Both the position numbers and the translations under genes were made by a program. The notes under the pieces were generated by a model, which worked only from the letters and a program-made list of their open reading frames with translations, was not told where the DNA came from and made no database searches. 64,000 nucleotides of DNA from Telluria mixta (GTDB taxonomy: Bacteria; Pseudomonadota; Gammaproteobacteria; Burkholderiales; Burkholderiaceae_D): NCBI RefSeq assembly GCF_029223865.1, contig NZ_CP119520.1, positions 1,364,001 through 1,428,000 of the forward strand, written 5' to 3'. Shown here one piece after another: positions 8,602 through 17,617 of the stretch (positions are counted from its first letter, which is position 1; the number at the start of each line of letters is the position of its first letter).

Positions 8602-9308
8602 GGCAGGTTCAGGATGAAGCAGCCGCCGCCGAAGCGGCCGCCGTTTTCCAGGCGCAGCGTGCCGCGCCGCTCGCGGTGCTGGTGCATGCGCGCGACTTCG
8701 CTGGAAAAATACAGGCCCAGGCCCGCGCTGTTGGTCAGGAAGTTCATGCCCTTCGCGGTGTCCCGCGTGGCGATCGCGCCGGCCTTCAGCAGGGACGGCG
8801 GATAACCGGGGCCGTTGTCTTCCACGCGCAGTTCGAGCCAGTTGTCGTCGGTGACGCGGATCGCGAGGCGCACCGTGTCGCACGTGTAGTGGATGGCGTT
8901 GTTGATCGCATGCGACAGCACGCCCGTGATCAGGTCTTCGTCGAAGTGCCAGACGAGGTCCGGGTCGTAATCGAGCTCCAGCTTCAGGCCGCGCGATTTC
9001 AGCAGCACGCGTTCCAGCGCCACCACCTGGTCGACCAGCTGGCCCAGCTCGAGCGGTTGCACGTCGAACGGGTACGCGGGCGTGCCCACCTGCTTGTACA
9101 GCGCGAGCAGCTGCATCAGGTTGTCGTTCAGGCGCTTCGTCTGGTACAGCATGTGCGCCATCTGCGGATATGCCGATTCCGTCTGCGGAGATGCATCGAC
9201 CAAAAGCCGCTCCAGCGTCCCGGACAGGACGCTGATGGAGTTCTTCATGTCGTGCGCGGTCGAGGCGAGAAACAGCGACAGCTCGGGCGCGTCGGGGGTG
9301 TCGTCCAT
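8598..9308 (-). CDS. Soluble sensor histidine kinase
   Basis: A 236-residue kinase started at MDDTPDAPELS (9308). A further in-frame ATG at 9344 overlaps the likely -10 box and is rejected. The H-box is LASTAHDMKNSISVLSG with phospho-acceptor H19. An N-box-like segment lies in LITGVLSHAINNAIHYT, the G1 box is VEDNGPGYP, and GLGLYFSSEVARMH forms the G2 region. There is no transmembrane helix and no PAS, GAF or HAMP domain, so the signal must come through another protein. It overlaps the TPR response-regulator gene by 4 bases and forms a two-gene operon. Confidence 0.9.
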   Translation of the reverse strand: MDDTPDAPELSLFLASTAHDMKNSISVLSGTLERLLVDASPQTESAYPQMAHMLYQTKRLNDNLMQLLALYKQVGTPAYPFDVQPLELGQLVDQVVALERVLLKSRGLKLELDYDPDLVWHFDEDLITGVLSHAINNAIHYTCDTVRLAIRVTDDNWLELRVEDNGPGYPPSLLKAGAIATRDTAKGMNFLTNSAGLGLYFSSEVARMHQHRERRGTLRLENGGRFGGGCFILNLP

Positions 9309-9342
9309 GGGTGGATCATGTGTGAAATGTTGCTTCCCACAC

Positions 9343-9348
9343 ATTATA
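9343..9348 (-). promoter_or_regulatory. -10 box of the kinase/response-regulator operon
   Basis: The minus strand reads TATAAT here, 35 bp upstream of the chosen ATG at 9308, just after the terminator of the preceding operon. No good TTGACA-like -35 is seen 16-18 bases upstream. The box supports starting the kinase at 9308, since an ATG at 9344 would sit within the promoter. Confidence 0.45.
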
Positions 9349-9357
9349 CCTTTGAAA

Positions 9358-9375
9358 CTTTCGGTTGCCCGAAAG
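9358..9375 (-). terminator. Intrinsic terminator after mnmC
   Basis: A perfect 7-bp stem with a 4-base loop (CTTTCGG, GCAA, CCGAAAG on the minus strand) followed by TTT, starting 3 bases after the mnmC stop. The U-tract is short, so termination may be partial. It separates the tag-mnmC operon from the kinase operon. Confidence 0.6.
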
Positions 9376-9378
9376 AAA

Positions 9379-11040
9379 TCAATTTTCTGGCTGCGGACCC
9401 CGCGGGGCGCGGCGTGCGCGCAACACGAAGCGGGCCGGATCGAGCGCGTCGACGAGGCTGGACTCCAGCGGCAGGGGCTCGCCCTCGATCTGCGCGGCCA
9501 GCAATTCGGCCGACAAACCGGCCCAGATCAGGCCGCGCGACGCATAGCCGAGCAGTCCATACAGACCCGGATGGCGCGGTACGTCGCGCAGGCGCTCGGT
9601 GGTGCCGGCGGCGTCGAAGTCCGGCAGGCGGCCGACGAGCGGCAGGCGGTCCGGGGCAACGCAACGGAAGCCGACGCGGCCCGCCAGCGGCGCATCCTCG
9701 GCCGCATGCGGATCGGACAGCAGGCCGCGCAGGCGTTCCAGGTTTTCCGCATGGCTTGCGGGCGACAGCGCCGGATTCGGATCGGCGTCGTACGTGGCAC
9801 CCGCGCTGCACACGCCCCCGGACGGCGGGGTCAGGTACGCCTCGCGGCACAGCACGACGGGGAGCTTCGGCACCATGTCGGCCGGCACATGCGACACCTG
9901 CCCGCGCAGCATCGTCAACGGCAGCGGCGCGGCCTGCGGCACCTGCGCGGCGCCGGCACCGTTGGCCAGGATCAGGTTCGGCGCGTGCGCGACCACGATG
10001 CCGTGTTCGTTCGTCAGGCGCCACTGCCCGCCATCGCGTTCGATGCGCACGTCGCCCACGCCGAGTTTGCGCTCCAGGAGGCCGCCGCAGGCGTCCAGCA
10101 TGGCCTCGCACACGCTGCCGGGCCGCGCCCAGCCTGCACCGCGGAACAGCCAGCCGCCATCCGGCGCCGGCAGGCCGCCGAGCAGCGCTTCCGCTTCGGG
10201 GCGTTCCAGCCACTCGGCGAACTCCGCCGGCAGCGACTTGTCGGCGGCGATGGCGCGCTGCACGTCGGCGTGATCGGCGTCGCGCGCCAGTTGCAGCACG
10301 CCGCATTTGGCGCCCTCGATGGCGCGGCCGATGCCGCCCAGGCGTTCCCAGTGGCGCAGCGCGTACAGGTAGGCGGCGCGCGTCAGGCGCGTGGGCACGT
10401 TGTCGTCCTTCGACAGCAGCGGCATGAAGATGCCCGCCCGGTTGCCCGACGCTTCCATCGCCGGCTGCGGCTGGCGGTCGACGACGGTCACCTGCCAGCC
10501 GCGCGCGCACAGGCGCTCGGCCGCGGCGGAACCGGCGATGCCGGCGCCCAGCACGATGGCGCGGCGTTCCGGCACCGGCGGTGCGGGCGGACGCGGCTTG
10601 CGGCTGGCGAAGCGCGCGTGAACGCCGTCCGCGTCGAACACGAAGCCCTGCGCCGTCAGCGCGGCGACCTGGTCTTGCGTGAGGCCTTGCGCCTGCAGGC
10701 AGCCATCCTGCGCGGCCACGCGCGCGACGTGGCGCGCGAAGTCCGTGCCTTCGTGTTCGATGTCGTGCAGGCGGAACATGTCGACGCGCGCCGTCAGCTG
10801 GGCCAGCGCGTCCGTCAGCGGGGCGCTGATCAGGTCCAGCGTGACGCCCGGCTCCGCCTGCGGCATGCGGTGGAAGCCCGGCAGCAGGTGCTCGCACAGG
10901 GAGATGATGTGCAGATTGGGCGAGCGGTGCGGATCGGTGCGCCAGACGTCGGTCAGGACGCGGACCGCGGCGCCGTCGCCGTAGTGCGAATCGAAGACGG
11001 TGTAGCGGGCCCGGGTGCACCAGCAGGCGCGATAGTCCAT
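9379..11040 (-). CDS. mnmC: MnmC-type tRNA mnm5s2U34 modification protein with degenerate methyltransferase half
   Basis: A 553-residue protein starting at MDYRACWCTRARY (11040). The C-terminal two-thirds is an FAD-dependent oxidoreductase of the MnmC1 type: dinucleotide loop GAGIAG at 165-170, then ASGNRAGIFMPLLSKDDN, and a C-terminal GLLGYASRGLIWAGL segment. This half converts cmnm5s2U34 to nm5s2U34 in tRNA wobble positions. The N-terminal 155 residues align in position with the MnmD methyltransferase domain but are about 90 residues shorter than usual. The glycine-rich SAM loop (GFGTG-like) reads YGDGAAV, and no NPDMW-like catalytic motif is visible, so methylation is probably lost or done elsewhere. 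It lies 4 bases after tag, in the same operon. Confidence 0.85.
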   Translation of the reverse strand: MDYRACWCTRARYTVFDSHYGDGAAVRVLTDVWRTDPHRSPNLHIISLCEHLLPGFHRMPQAEPGVTLDLISAPLTDALAQLTARVDMFRLHDIEHEGTDFARHVARVAAQDGCLQAQGLTQDQVAALTAQGFVFDADGVHARFASRKPRPPAPPVPERRAIVLGAGIAGSAAAERLCARGWQVTVVDRQPQPAMEASGNRAGIFMPLLSKDDNVPTRLTRAAYLYALRHWERLGGIGRAIEGAKCGVLQLARDADHADVQRAIAADKSLPAEFAEWLERPEAEALLGGLPAPDGGWLFRGAGWARPGSVCEAMLDACGGLLERKLGVGDVRIERDGGQWRLTNEHGIVVAHAPNLILANGAGAAQVPQAAPLPLTMLRGQVSHVPADMVPKLPVVLCREAYLTPPSGGVCSAGATYDADPNPALSPASHAENLERLRGLLSDPHAAEDAPLAGRVGFRCVAPDRLPLVGRLPDFDAAGTTERLRDVPRHPGLYGLLGYASRGLIWAGLSAELLAAQIEGEPLPLESSLVDALDPARFVLRARRAPRGPQPEN

Positions 11041-11044
11041 GGCA

Positions 11045-11608
11045 TCATCTCCGGCGGCGGCACAGGCAGGCACGGTCGTGGTCGTCGACCATGCCGATGC
11101 CCTGCATGTAGGCATACACGATGGTCGAGCCGACGAACTTGAAGCCCCGCTTGGCCAGGTCTTTCGAGATGCGGTCGGACAGCCCGGTGCTCGCCGGCCG
11201 CGCGCCGTCCGGCCAGTCGTTGACGATGGGCTTGCCGTCCACGAAGGCCCACAGGTAGTCGTCCAGGGTCAAACCCTGTTCGCGCAGGCGCAGGTAGGCT
11301 TGCGCATTGTTGATGGCGGCCGCGACCTTCAGGCGGTTGCGCACGATGCCGGGATTCGCCAGCAGTGCCGCGACTTTCGCATCGTCGTAGCTGGCGATCT
11401 TGTCCGCGTCCCAGCCGTCGAAGGCGATGCGGTAGTTGTCGCGTTTGTTCAGGATCGTTTCCCACGACAGCCCGGCCTGCGCGCCTTCGAGATTGAGCAT
11501 TTCGAACAGCGTCGTCTCGTCGTGGCAGGGTACGCCCCACTCGTGGTCGTGATAAGCGATGTAGCGTGGGTTGGCCATGTTGGCCCAGGTGCAGCGGGTG
11601 TCGTTCAT
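11045..11608 (-). CDS. tag: DNA-3-methyladenine glycosylase I
   Basis: A 187-residue base-excision repair enzyme that removes 3-methyladenine from DNA. It matches E. coli Tag in length and motifs: RCTWANMANPRYIAYHDHEWG at the N-terminus (zinc ligands C6 and H20), the active-site segment LNLEGAQAGLSWETILNKR, an HhH-like middle region, and a C-terminal DDHDRACLC supplying the remaining His and Cys zinc ligands. It is first of a two-gene operon with mnmC, whose start lies 4 bases beyond its stop. It is divergent from the Ser/Thr kinase gene at 11679. Confidence 0.95.
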   Translation of the reverse strand: MNDTRCTWANMANPRYIAYHDHEWGVPCHDETTLFEMLNLEGAQAGLSWETILNKRDNYRIAFDGWDADKIASYDDAKVAALLANPGIVRNRLKVAAAINNAQAYLRLREQGLTLDDYLWAFVDGKPIVNDWPDGARPASTGLSDRISKDLAKRGFKFVGSTIVYAYMQGIGMVDDHDRACLCRRRR

Positions 11609-11678
11609 ACATCAAGTATAACCCCCTGCGGCGCCGATTTTCATTGTTGGCAAACCGATTTGCTTTACACTTGCCGCC

Positions 11679-12677
<999 letters not shown>

Positions 12678-12684
12678 CAAGAAA

Positions 12685-13850
12685 ATGAGCGATTCGACCA
12701 TCGTACGCAGTGTGGCTGGACGCGGCGACTTCTTCCGCCGCCTGCAGCAGCTCACTACGCGCATCCACGCCACGCGCAACGTCGACGAGATCATGCTCGA
12801 CCTGTCCGAAGGCATCTGCACGCTGTTCGGCGCGGACCGCCTGACGATCTACACGGTCGGCGAGGACAAGGCGAGCCTCGTCTCCAAGATCAAGACGGGG
12901 ATGGCGTCGTTCCGCCAGCTGCGCCTGCCGATCTCCGCGCAAAGCGTGGCCGGCTACGCCGCGCTGGCGCGCCGGCTGCTCAACCTGAACGACGTCTACG
13001 ATGCGGCCGAACTGCAGCGCTACGCGGCCGACCTGCGCTTCCAGCAGGGCGTGGACCGGCGCACGGGCTACCGCACGACGCAGATGCTCGTCGTCCCGAT
13101 CATGCACGACCGCGAAGTGATCGGCGTCCTCCAATTGATCAACAACCTGCACGGCGGCCCGTTCGACAGCACGGTCGTCGAAGGCGCGCGCTACCTGTGC
13201 GACACGCTCGCCATCGCGTTCGCCCAGCGCCGGCAGGAAGCAAAGCGCGAGCGCACCGGATTCGTCGGCGCATTGGGATCGCGGGCGCTGGGCCGCGAAC
13301 AGGTCGAGCAGGCGGTGGAACAGGCGCGCGCGCAAGGCCGCGACGTGGAAGACGTGCTCCTCGACGACTTCAAGTTGAAACTGCCCGTCGTCGGCCGCGC
13401 ACTCGCGGACCATTTCGCCGTCCCTTATCTCGCCTTCCACCCGGGCGGCGCGTGCCGGCGGAACTCCTCGACGGCATGGACCGCGCGGCCGCCGAAGTGC
13501 GCCAGTGGCTGCCGGTGGAACGCAACGACCACGCGCTGTACGTCGTCTGCATCGACCCGGAACAAGTCAGGGCGGACAATGCCGTCGCCATGCTGTTCCC
13601 GCAATCGCGCCCCGTGTTCTGCGTGACGACGCGGCGCGATTTCGCGGCGCTGCTCGACCAGTACTTCGGCCCGGCCACGGCACCCGCGGCGTTGCCGCCC
13701 GAGCGTGCGGACAGGCTGATGGACACCGTCGCGGCGCTCGTCGCGGGCAGCCACCGCGAGGGCCTGTCGGACCTGCGCATCGAGACGGCGCCGGGCGACA
13801 GGCCGGGCGAGATCCGCTTCACGGTCAGCGGCGTCCTGCGGCTGCCGTGA
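12685..13850 (+). pseudogene. GAF domain - MshEN-like protein, frameshifted
   Basis: Residues about 20-175 (from MSDSTIVRSVAGRGDFFRRL) form a GAF sensory domain, with VDEIMLDLSEGICTLFGADR and VVPIMHDREVIGVLQLINN. A linker leads into an MshEN-like segment (ALGREQVEQAVEQARAQGRD, then ALADHFAVPYLAF), a module that in GspE/PilB/MshE ATPases binds c-di-GMP. At about 13447 the frame breaks: the first frame runs on as non-homologous residues to a stop at 13626, while the expected continuation (RVPAELLDGMDRAAAEV, then VERNDHALYVVCIDP) is in the next frame and runs to 13850. One missing base would restore about 388 residues. It may be a pseudogene or an assembly indel. It sits between kinase and PP2C genes. 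Confidence 0.7.
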
Positions 13851-13915
13851 AAATCGCCAACCCTCCAGGGCAGCGTGCTAGCATGCCGCACCTGTATTGA
13901 TATCCACCGCGTTCG

Positions 13916-14740
13916 ATGAGCCCCTGGAAGCAGCTAACCCCGAGCATCTACCACCGCCTCGCCTTCGGCTGCGCGTACGGACTGACCGACGTCGGCCTCG
14001 TGCGCCAGTCCAACGAAGACAACTTCCTCATCGATCCCGCGCTTCGCCTGGTGGCCGTCGCCGACGGCATGGGCGGTCATGACGGCGGCGAAATCGCGGC
14101 GCGCCTGGCCCTGGAAACCGTGCGCGACGCCCTGGGCGCCGTCGACCCGAAAAAATCGTCTCCCGGCGATGCGGCCGACCCGGACGCGACCTGGCAGGAC
14201 GAACACATGCCCGCCGTCGTGGCCGTGCATGAAGCCGTCGACGCCGCCAATGCGCGCGTGTACGGCGCCAACGTGCACAACGGGCTTGGGGAAGGCAGCG
14301 GCATGGGCACCACGCTGACGGGCTTCTGGCAAAGCCTGCCGGACGGCCCGCTCGTCGTCTTCCACGTCGGCGACAGCCGCCTGTACCGCTACCGCGACGG
14401 CGAACTGGCCGTGCTCACGCGCGACCAGACCATGTACCAGCAGGCGCTGGAAGCGGGCGTCTCCGGCGACTTCCCGCCGCGGAACCTGCTGCTGCAGGCG
14501 ATCGGCCCGACGGCCGCGATCGCCCCCGACGTCAAGGCGTGCACACCCCATCCCGGCGATCTGTACCTGCTGTGCAGCGACGGCTTGTACGGCAACACGC
14601 CGCACGCCGCGATCGAACGCGTGCTGGCCGGCGCGCATGCGCAAACGCTGGAGCACTGCTGCGCCGACCTGATCGCCCTCGCCAAGACGCACGGCAGCCG
14701 TGACAACATCACGGCCGTACTGGCGCTCGTCGAACGCTGA
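13916..14740 (+). CDS. PP2C-family serine/threonine protein phosphatase
   Basis: A 274-residue metal-dependent phosphatase with all PP2C signatures: VRQSNEDNF near residue 30, VADGMGGHDGGEIAA near 50, GMGTTLTGF, VGDSRLYRYRDGELAVLTRD, YLLCSDGLYGN and SRDNITAVLALVE at the C-terminus. The conserved Asp residues bind two metal ions. It would reverse phosphorylation by the kinase at 11679, with which it forms a cluster. It resembles the stand-alone PppA/Stp1 type and has no membrane segment. It starts at MSPWKQLTPSIYH; a Shine-Dalgarno sequence is not obvious. Confidence 0.93.
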   Translation: MSPWKQLTPSIYHRLAFGCAYGLTDVGLVRQSNEDNFLIDPALRLVAVADGMGGHDGGEIAARLALETVRDALGAVDPKKSSPGDAADPDATWQDEHMPAVVAVHEAVDAANARVYGANVHNGLGEGSGMGTTLTGFWQSLPDGPLVVFHVGDSRLYRYRDGELAVLTRDQTMYQQALEAGVSGDFPPRNLLLQAIGPTAAIAPDVKACTPHPGDLYLLCSDGLYGNTPHAAIERVLAGAHAQTLEHCCADLIALAKTHGSRDNITAVLALVER

Positions 14741-14754
14741 CCGGCGAAGTGTCT

Positions 14755-14839
14755 CTATTTGCACTATGCAAATAGAATTTCTCTGGAAGAATGTAGATTT
14801 GATACGAGGAAAGATGATACTCTGTAGGAGCTCTCCTAC
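14755..14839. promoter_or_regulatory. Two perfect inverted repeats upstream of the PEP-CTERM gene
   Basis: The spacer between the PP2C and PEP-CTERM genes is AT-richer than its surroundings. It contains CTATTTGC-5 nt-GCAAATAG (14755-14775) and GTAGGAG-CT-CTCCTAC (14824-14839). The first could be a weak terminator for the phosphatase gene or an operator; the second lies 21 bp before the next start and could bind a regulator or hide the ribosome site. No U-tract follows either one directly. Confidence 0.4.
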
Positions 14840-14860
14840 TTTCATCCTCCTGGACCTCGT

Positions 14861-16051
14861 ATGGACTACCGCAGCGCCTACATTCGCCGCAGCAGAAAAG
14901 GTTCGCGTCTGAAACAACGACTGGCCGCCGTCGGCCTGCTCGGCGTCGCGGCGTGCGCCGGCCTGTACGCGCTCGCGATGAGCGAGTCCGCGGCGCCGGC
15001 GCTGTCCGCACAGGCGCACGCACCGGCCGCGAGCGCGACGCCGGCGCCGGCCGTCCTGCGCACCGCGGCCCAGGTGGAGACGAAGAAGACGCGCCGCGTC
15101 TATCCCTATTCGATCGTGCCCGGCGGCGTCCTCAACCGCCAGGAACTCACGCGTGCCGTCGCCGTGGACCAGGTCGTGGCGGAGCATTATTCGGCGTTCG
15201 AGGCAGGTAACACCACCGTCAGGACCGTCGACAAGCCGCGCGCCGTGTACGTCTCGTACCGCAAGGGCGACAAGGTATTCTGGACGTCGAAGAAACTCCA
15301 GCTGGCCCAGGGCGAGACGCTGCTGTCCGACGGCCAGAACGAGATCCGCACGCGCTGCGGCAACCGCATTTCGGACGTGCCCCAGCTGCCCGTCGAAGCC
15401 AAGGGACCGAGCGAGGAAGAACTCGATTCTTCCGTCGAACAGGCCCAGGAAGACGAAGGCACGGTGGAGCAGGTCGGGTACGCGGCCGACACCAATCCGG
15501 CCGGCCACGGCTACCAGTTGCAGACCTTCGGCAGCGGCGAGACCGCGCAGACCGGCGGCACGGGGCCCACGCGCACCAGCTTCGGACCGAACGGCATCCA
15601 CAGCGCCGGCATGGGCCCGATCTGGGATGGCGGCACGTTGCCGGCGGCGCTGGCCAAGGTGTCGAGCGACACCGCGCAGACCGGCACCGACGGCAGTTCG
15701 GGCACCGGCACGCCGGGCAGCGGCGGCACGTCGACCGGCACGGACGCCGGCGGTTCCGGCGGCGGCGATCCCGGCAAAACAGGGGGCACGACGCCCGGTG
15801 GCACAACGGACGGAACGACCGGCACGCAACCGGGCACCGACACCGGCCCCGGCTCGAAACCGTCCCCTCTCCCCGGCACGCTGCTGCCGACGGACCAGCC
15901 CGGCCAGACCAACGATCCGGGCAATGACCCAGGTAAAAACGCGGTCAAGCCGCATGGCGACGTGCCGGAGCCGGGCACGCTGTGGCTGGCCGGCGCCGGC
16001 GTGGCAGCACTGCTGGCATCGCGCCGCGCGAAGAAGCGGACGCGCAACTGA
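14861..16051 (+). CDS. PEP-CTERM sorting-domain exported protein
   Basis: A 396-residue exported protein. The N-terminus has a basic stretch and a hydrophobic signal (LAAVGLLGVAACAGLYALAM, about 22-41). A globular part follows (RRVYPYSIVPGGVLNRQELT to about 200), then a long low-complexity Gly/Thr/Pro region (about 230-360) and a C-terminal PEP-CTERM signal: VPEPGTLWLAGAGVAALLAS followed by RRAKKRTRN. The signal is cut by exosortase, usually in exopolysaccharide producers; no exosortase gene is in the window. The globular part has conserved-looking YRKGDKVFWTSKK and RTRCGNRISDVP segments that I do not recognise as a named family. It is convergent with the arr gene, directly abutting it. Confidence 0.85.
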   Translation: MDYRSAYIRRSRKGSRLKQRLAAVGLLGVAACAGLYALAMSESAAPALSAQAHAPAASATPAPAVLRTAAQVETKKTRRVYPYSIVPGGVLNRQELTRAVAVDQVVAEHYSAFEAGNTTVRTVDKPRAVYVSYRKGDKVFWTSKKLQLAQGETLLSDGQNEIRTRCGNRISDVPQLPVEAKGPSEEELDSSVEQAQEDEGTVEQVGYAADTNPAGHGYQLQTFGSGETAQTGGTGPTRTSFGPNGIHSAGMGPIWDGGTLPAALAKVSSDTAQTGTDGSSGTGTPGSGGTSTGTDAGGSGGGDPGKTGGTTPGGTTDGTTGTQPGTDTGPGSKPSPLPGTLLPTDQPGQTNDPGNDPGKNAVKPHGDVPEPGTLWLAGAGVAALLASRRAKKRTRN

Positions 16052-16507
16052 TCAGTCTTCGATCACGGCGCGTCCCGCGCGCCGCAATTCGTCCAGGTGG
16101 TCGAGCATCTGCCGGATGACCTCCGGCGGATGCCCCTGCCAATCCTCCACTTCCGCGACGATCCTGAGCGGCGCCCGCGTGCGGTACGAACGCGTGGGAT
16201 TGCCGGGAAAGCGTTTATTCGTCAGGTTCGGATCGTCCTCGAACGTCCCCGTGGGTTCCACGATATAGATGTGGCCCCGCCCCTCGGCACCGCCCAGCGC
16301 GGTGGCCAATTCCGCACCCCAGATCGCCGCTTCCAGGTTGGCGCTGAAGTACACGTTGTTCGAAACGCGGCCTTCCTCGAAGTTGGAGGCGTAGCCCGGG
16401 ACCAGCAGGTCGCCCGGCTGGAAACGGGTCCTGGTGCCGTGGTAGAAAGGGCCCGGGACGTTGTCGCAGGATTCGTGGGTAACGGGAGTCCATTCTTGAT
16501 GATCCAT
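16052..16507 (-). CDS. arr: NAD(+)-rifampin ADP-ribosyltransferase (Arr family)
   Basis: A 151-residue enzyme that inactivates rifamycins by transferring ADP-ribose from NAD to the ansa-bridge hydroxyl. It matches Arr closely: PGPFYHGTRTRFQPGDLLVP, VYFSANLEAAIWGAELA, IYIVEPTGTFEDDPN and KRFPGNPTRSYRTR. The His-Tyr-Asp residues expected from Mycobacterium Arr fall at H23, Y53 and D91/92. Length is slightly above the usual 140. It stands alone, without transposase, integrase or attC site, so it looks like a chromosomal intrinsic copy rather than a cassette. A role in rifamycin tolerance is inferred from the family. Confidence 0.9.
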   Translation of the reverse strand: MDHQEWTPVTHESCDNVPGPFYHGTRTRFQPGDLLVPGYASNFEEGRVSNNVYFSANLEAAIWGAELATALGGAEGRGHIYIVEPTGTFEDDPNLTNKRFPGNPTRSYRTRAPLRIVAEVEDWQGHPPEVIRQMLDHLDELRRAGRAVIED

Positions 16508-16515
16508 ACGGCCTC

Positions 16516-17064
16516 TTATTTCAACAACTTGATGTGTTTAACGAGGGGAATCCGCTCACCGTCGCCCGGCCCGGGGATACGGCCGGCATTCCGTTCGATC
16601 GCCACCTCGACCGCCACCCGCCTGCCAACCAGCTCCTTGCGCAATGTGACGACGTCATGGTCGTCGGGCTCGCTGAACAGATCGTCGCAAAGCTGGGTGC
16701 AATACGCGTGGATCCGCTCGCCTTTGTCGGTCAGCACCGTCAGTTGGTCGGCATCGCTGCCGCCGCCTGAGAACAGGTAGCCCTGGAAAGTCCCTGCGCG
16801 CTCTTTGGTACCGCAGAACTGGGGGCGATACGACTCGCCCGCCAGCATGTCGCAGCCCCGCTCGAACTCGTCGACGATCATGGCACAGCTGTTGGCCGCG
16901 TTACAGGGCGGATGCGTCGCCGGCGAGACTTGCCGGCACTGCCGGGCCAACAGCGTCGCGCGTTGCTGGCCCATCTGCTGTGCGCAGGACACGTCGGCTG
17001 CCGACGACGACGAGCAAGCCAGTGCGGCAAGCAGAAACGGCAGGCTGTTGATCAGGCGATTCAT
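16516..17064 (-). CDS. Exported protein of unknown function
   Basis: A 182-residue protein with a cleavable signal (NRLINSLPFLLAALACSSSS, cleavage probably after SSAA). The mature part has eight or more Cys residues (CAQQ, RQCRQ, PPCNAANSCAM, RGCDM, FCGT, AYCTQLCDDL), which suggests disulfide bonds in the periplasm, and a basic C-terminal strand region. I do not recognise a family. It is encoded 8 bases upstream of arr on the same strand, so the two may be co-transcribed, but nothing links their functions. Confidence 0.6.
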   Translation of the reverse strand: MNRLINSLPFLLAALACSSSSAADVSCAQQMGQQRATLLARQCRQVSPATHPPCNAANSCAMIVDEFERGCDMLAGESYRPQFCGTKERAGTFQGYLFSGGGSDADQLTVLTDKGERIHAYCTQLCDDLFSEPDDHDVVTLRKELVGRRVAVEVAIERNAGRIPGPGDGERIPLVKHIKLLK

Positions 17065-17146
17065 GCATGAAACCGGTAACGTAATCCTTCATGATACTGA
17101 AAGGATGACGTCACAAGTGCACGCTTTATCACTCGTGAACATGCCC

Positions 17147-17527
17147 TCATTTCGATTGATACGGACCGGTAACGGGCGGGCCGAGCCGCGGCACCGTATC
17201 GAGTCCCGTGTCAATCGTCGACAACAGGTTCTGGACGGCGATTTCGAGCCCGTCCTGATTGCACCAATACTCGGCAAGCGTCCCGACCACGTAATACGAC
17301 GAGCAATTAAACCCGTCTTCGATATCGTTGTACCAGATCGCCTTGCGGCCGATGATCGCAACGACCCAGAATCCGCCGTCCATCTCACCGAACGCCGCCT
17401 CGCGCCACTTCTCCGGCACGATCCTGACGGCTTCCCAAAAGCGGAACACACGAGGACTCATCCGCCCCTCGGCCTCCATGATCTTGTCCCATAACTCGAC
17501 TTCTGTAATCGGCTTCCAGTCCGTCAT
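17147..17527 (-). CDS. Conserved-looking hypothetical protein
   Basis: A 126-residue cytosolic protein started at MTDWKPITEVELWDKI (17527). An alternative ATG seven codons upstream is possible. It has a helical N-terminus, an aromatic central sheet (DGGFWVVAIIGRKAIWYNDI, then EDGFNCSS) and a C-terminal helix AEYWCNQDGLEIAVQNLL. The pattern resembles small immunity or SMI1-like proteins of polymorphic toxin loci, but no toxin is adjacent and I cannot assign a family. Codon use is less GC-biased than in its neighbours. Confidence 0.5.
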   Translation of the reverse strand: MTDWKPITEVELWDKIMEAEGRMSPRVFRFWEAVRIVPEKWREAAFGEMDGGFWVVAIIGRKAIWYNDIEDGFNCSSYYVVGTLAEYWCNQDGLEIAVQNLLSTIDTGLDTVPRLGPPVTGPYQSK

Positions 17528-17617
17528 GTTTACCCTGCCGTGATACACATTTGCATTGACGACAAGTTACCACACCGGAGATACTGGACAGCGATCGAAC
17601 CGCCCCGGAGGTCTCAC

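Noticed and set aside
16052..16507. arr as an integron cassette
   Set aside because: No attC-like repeat or integrase lies beside it, and codon use is like that of the neighbours.
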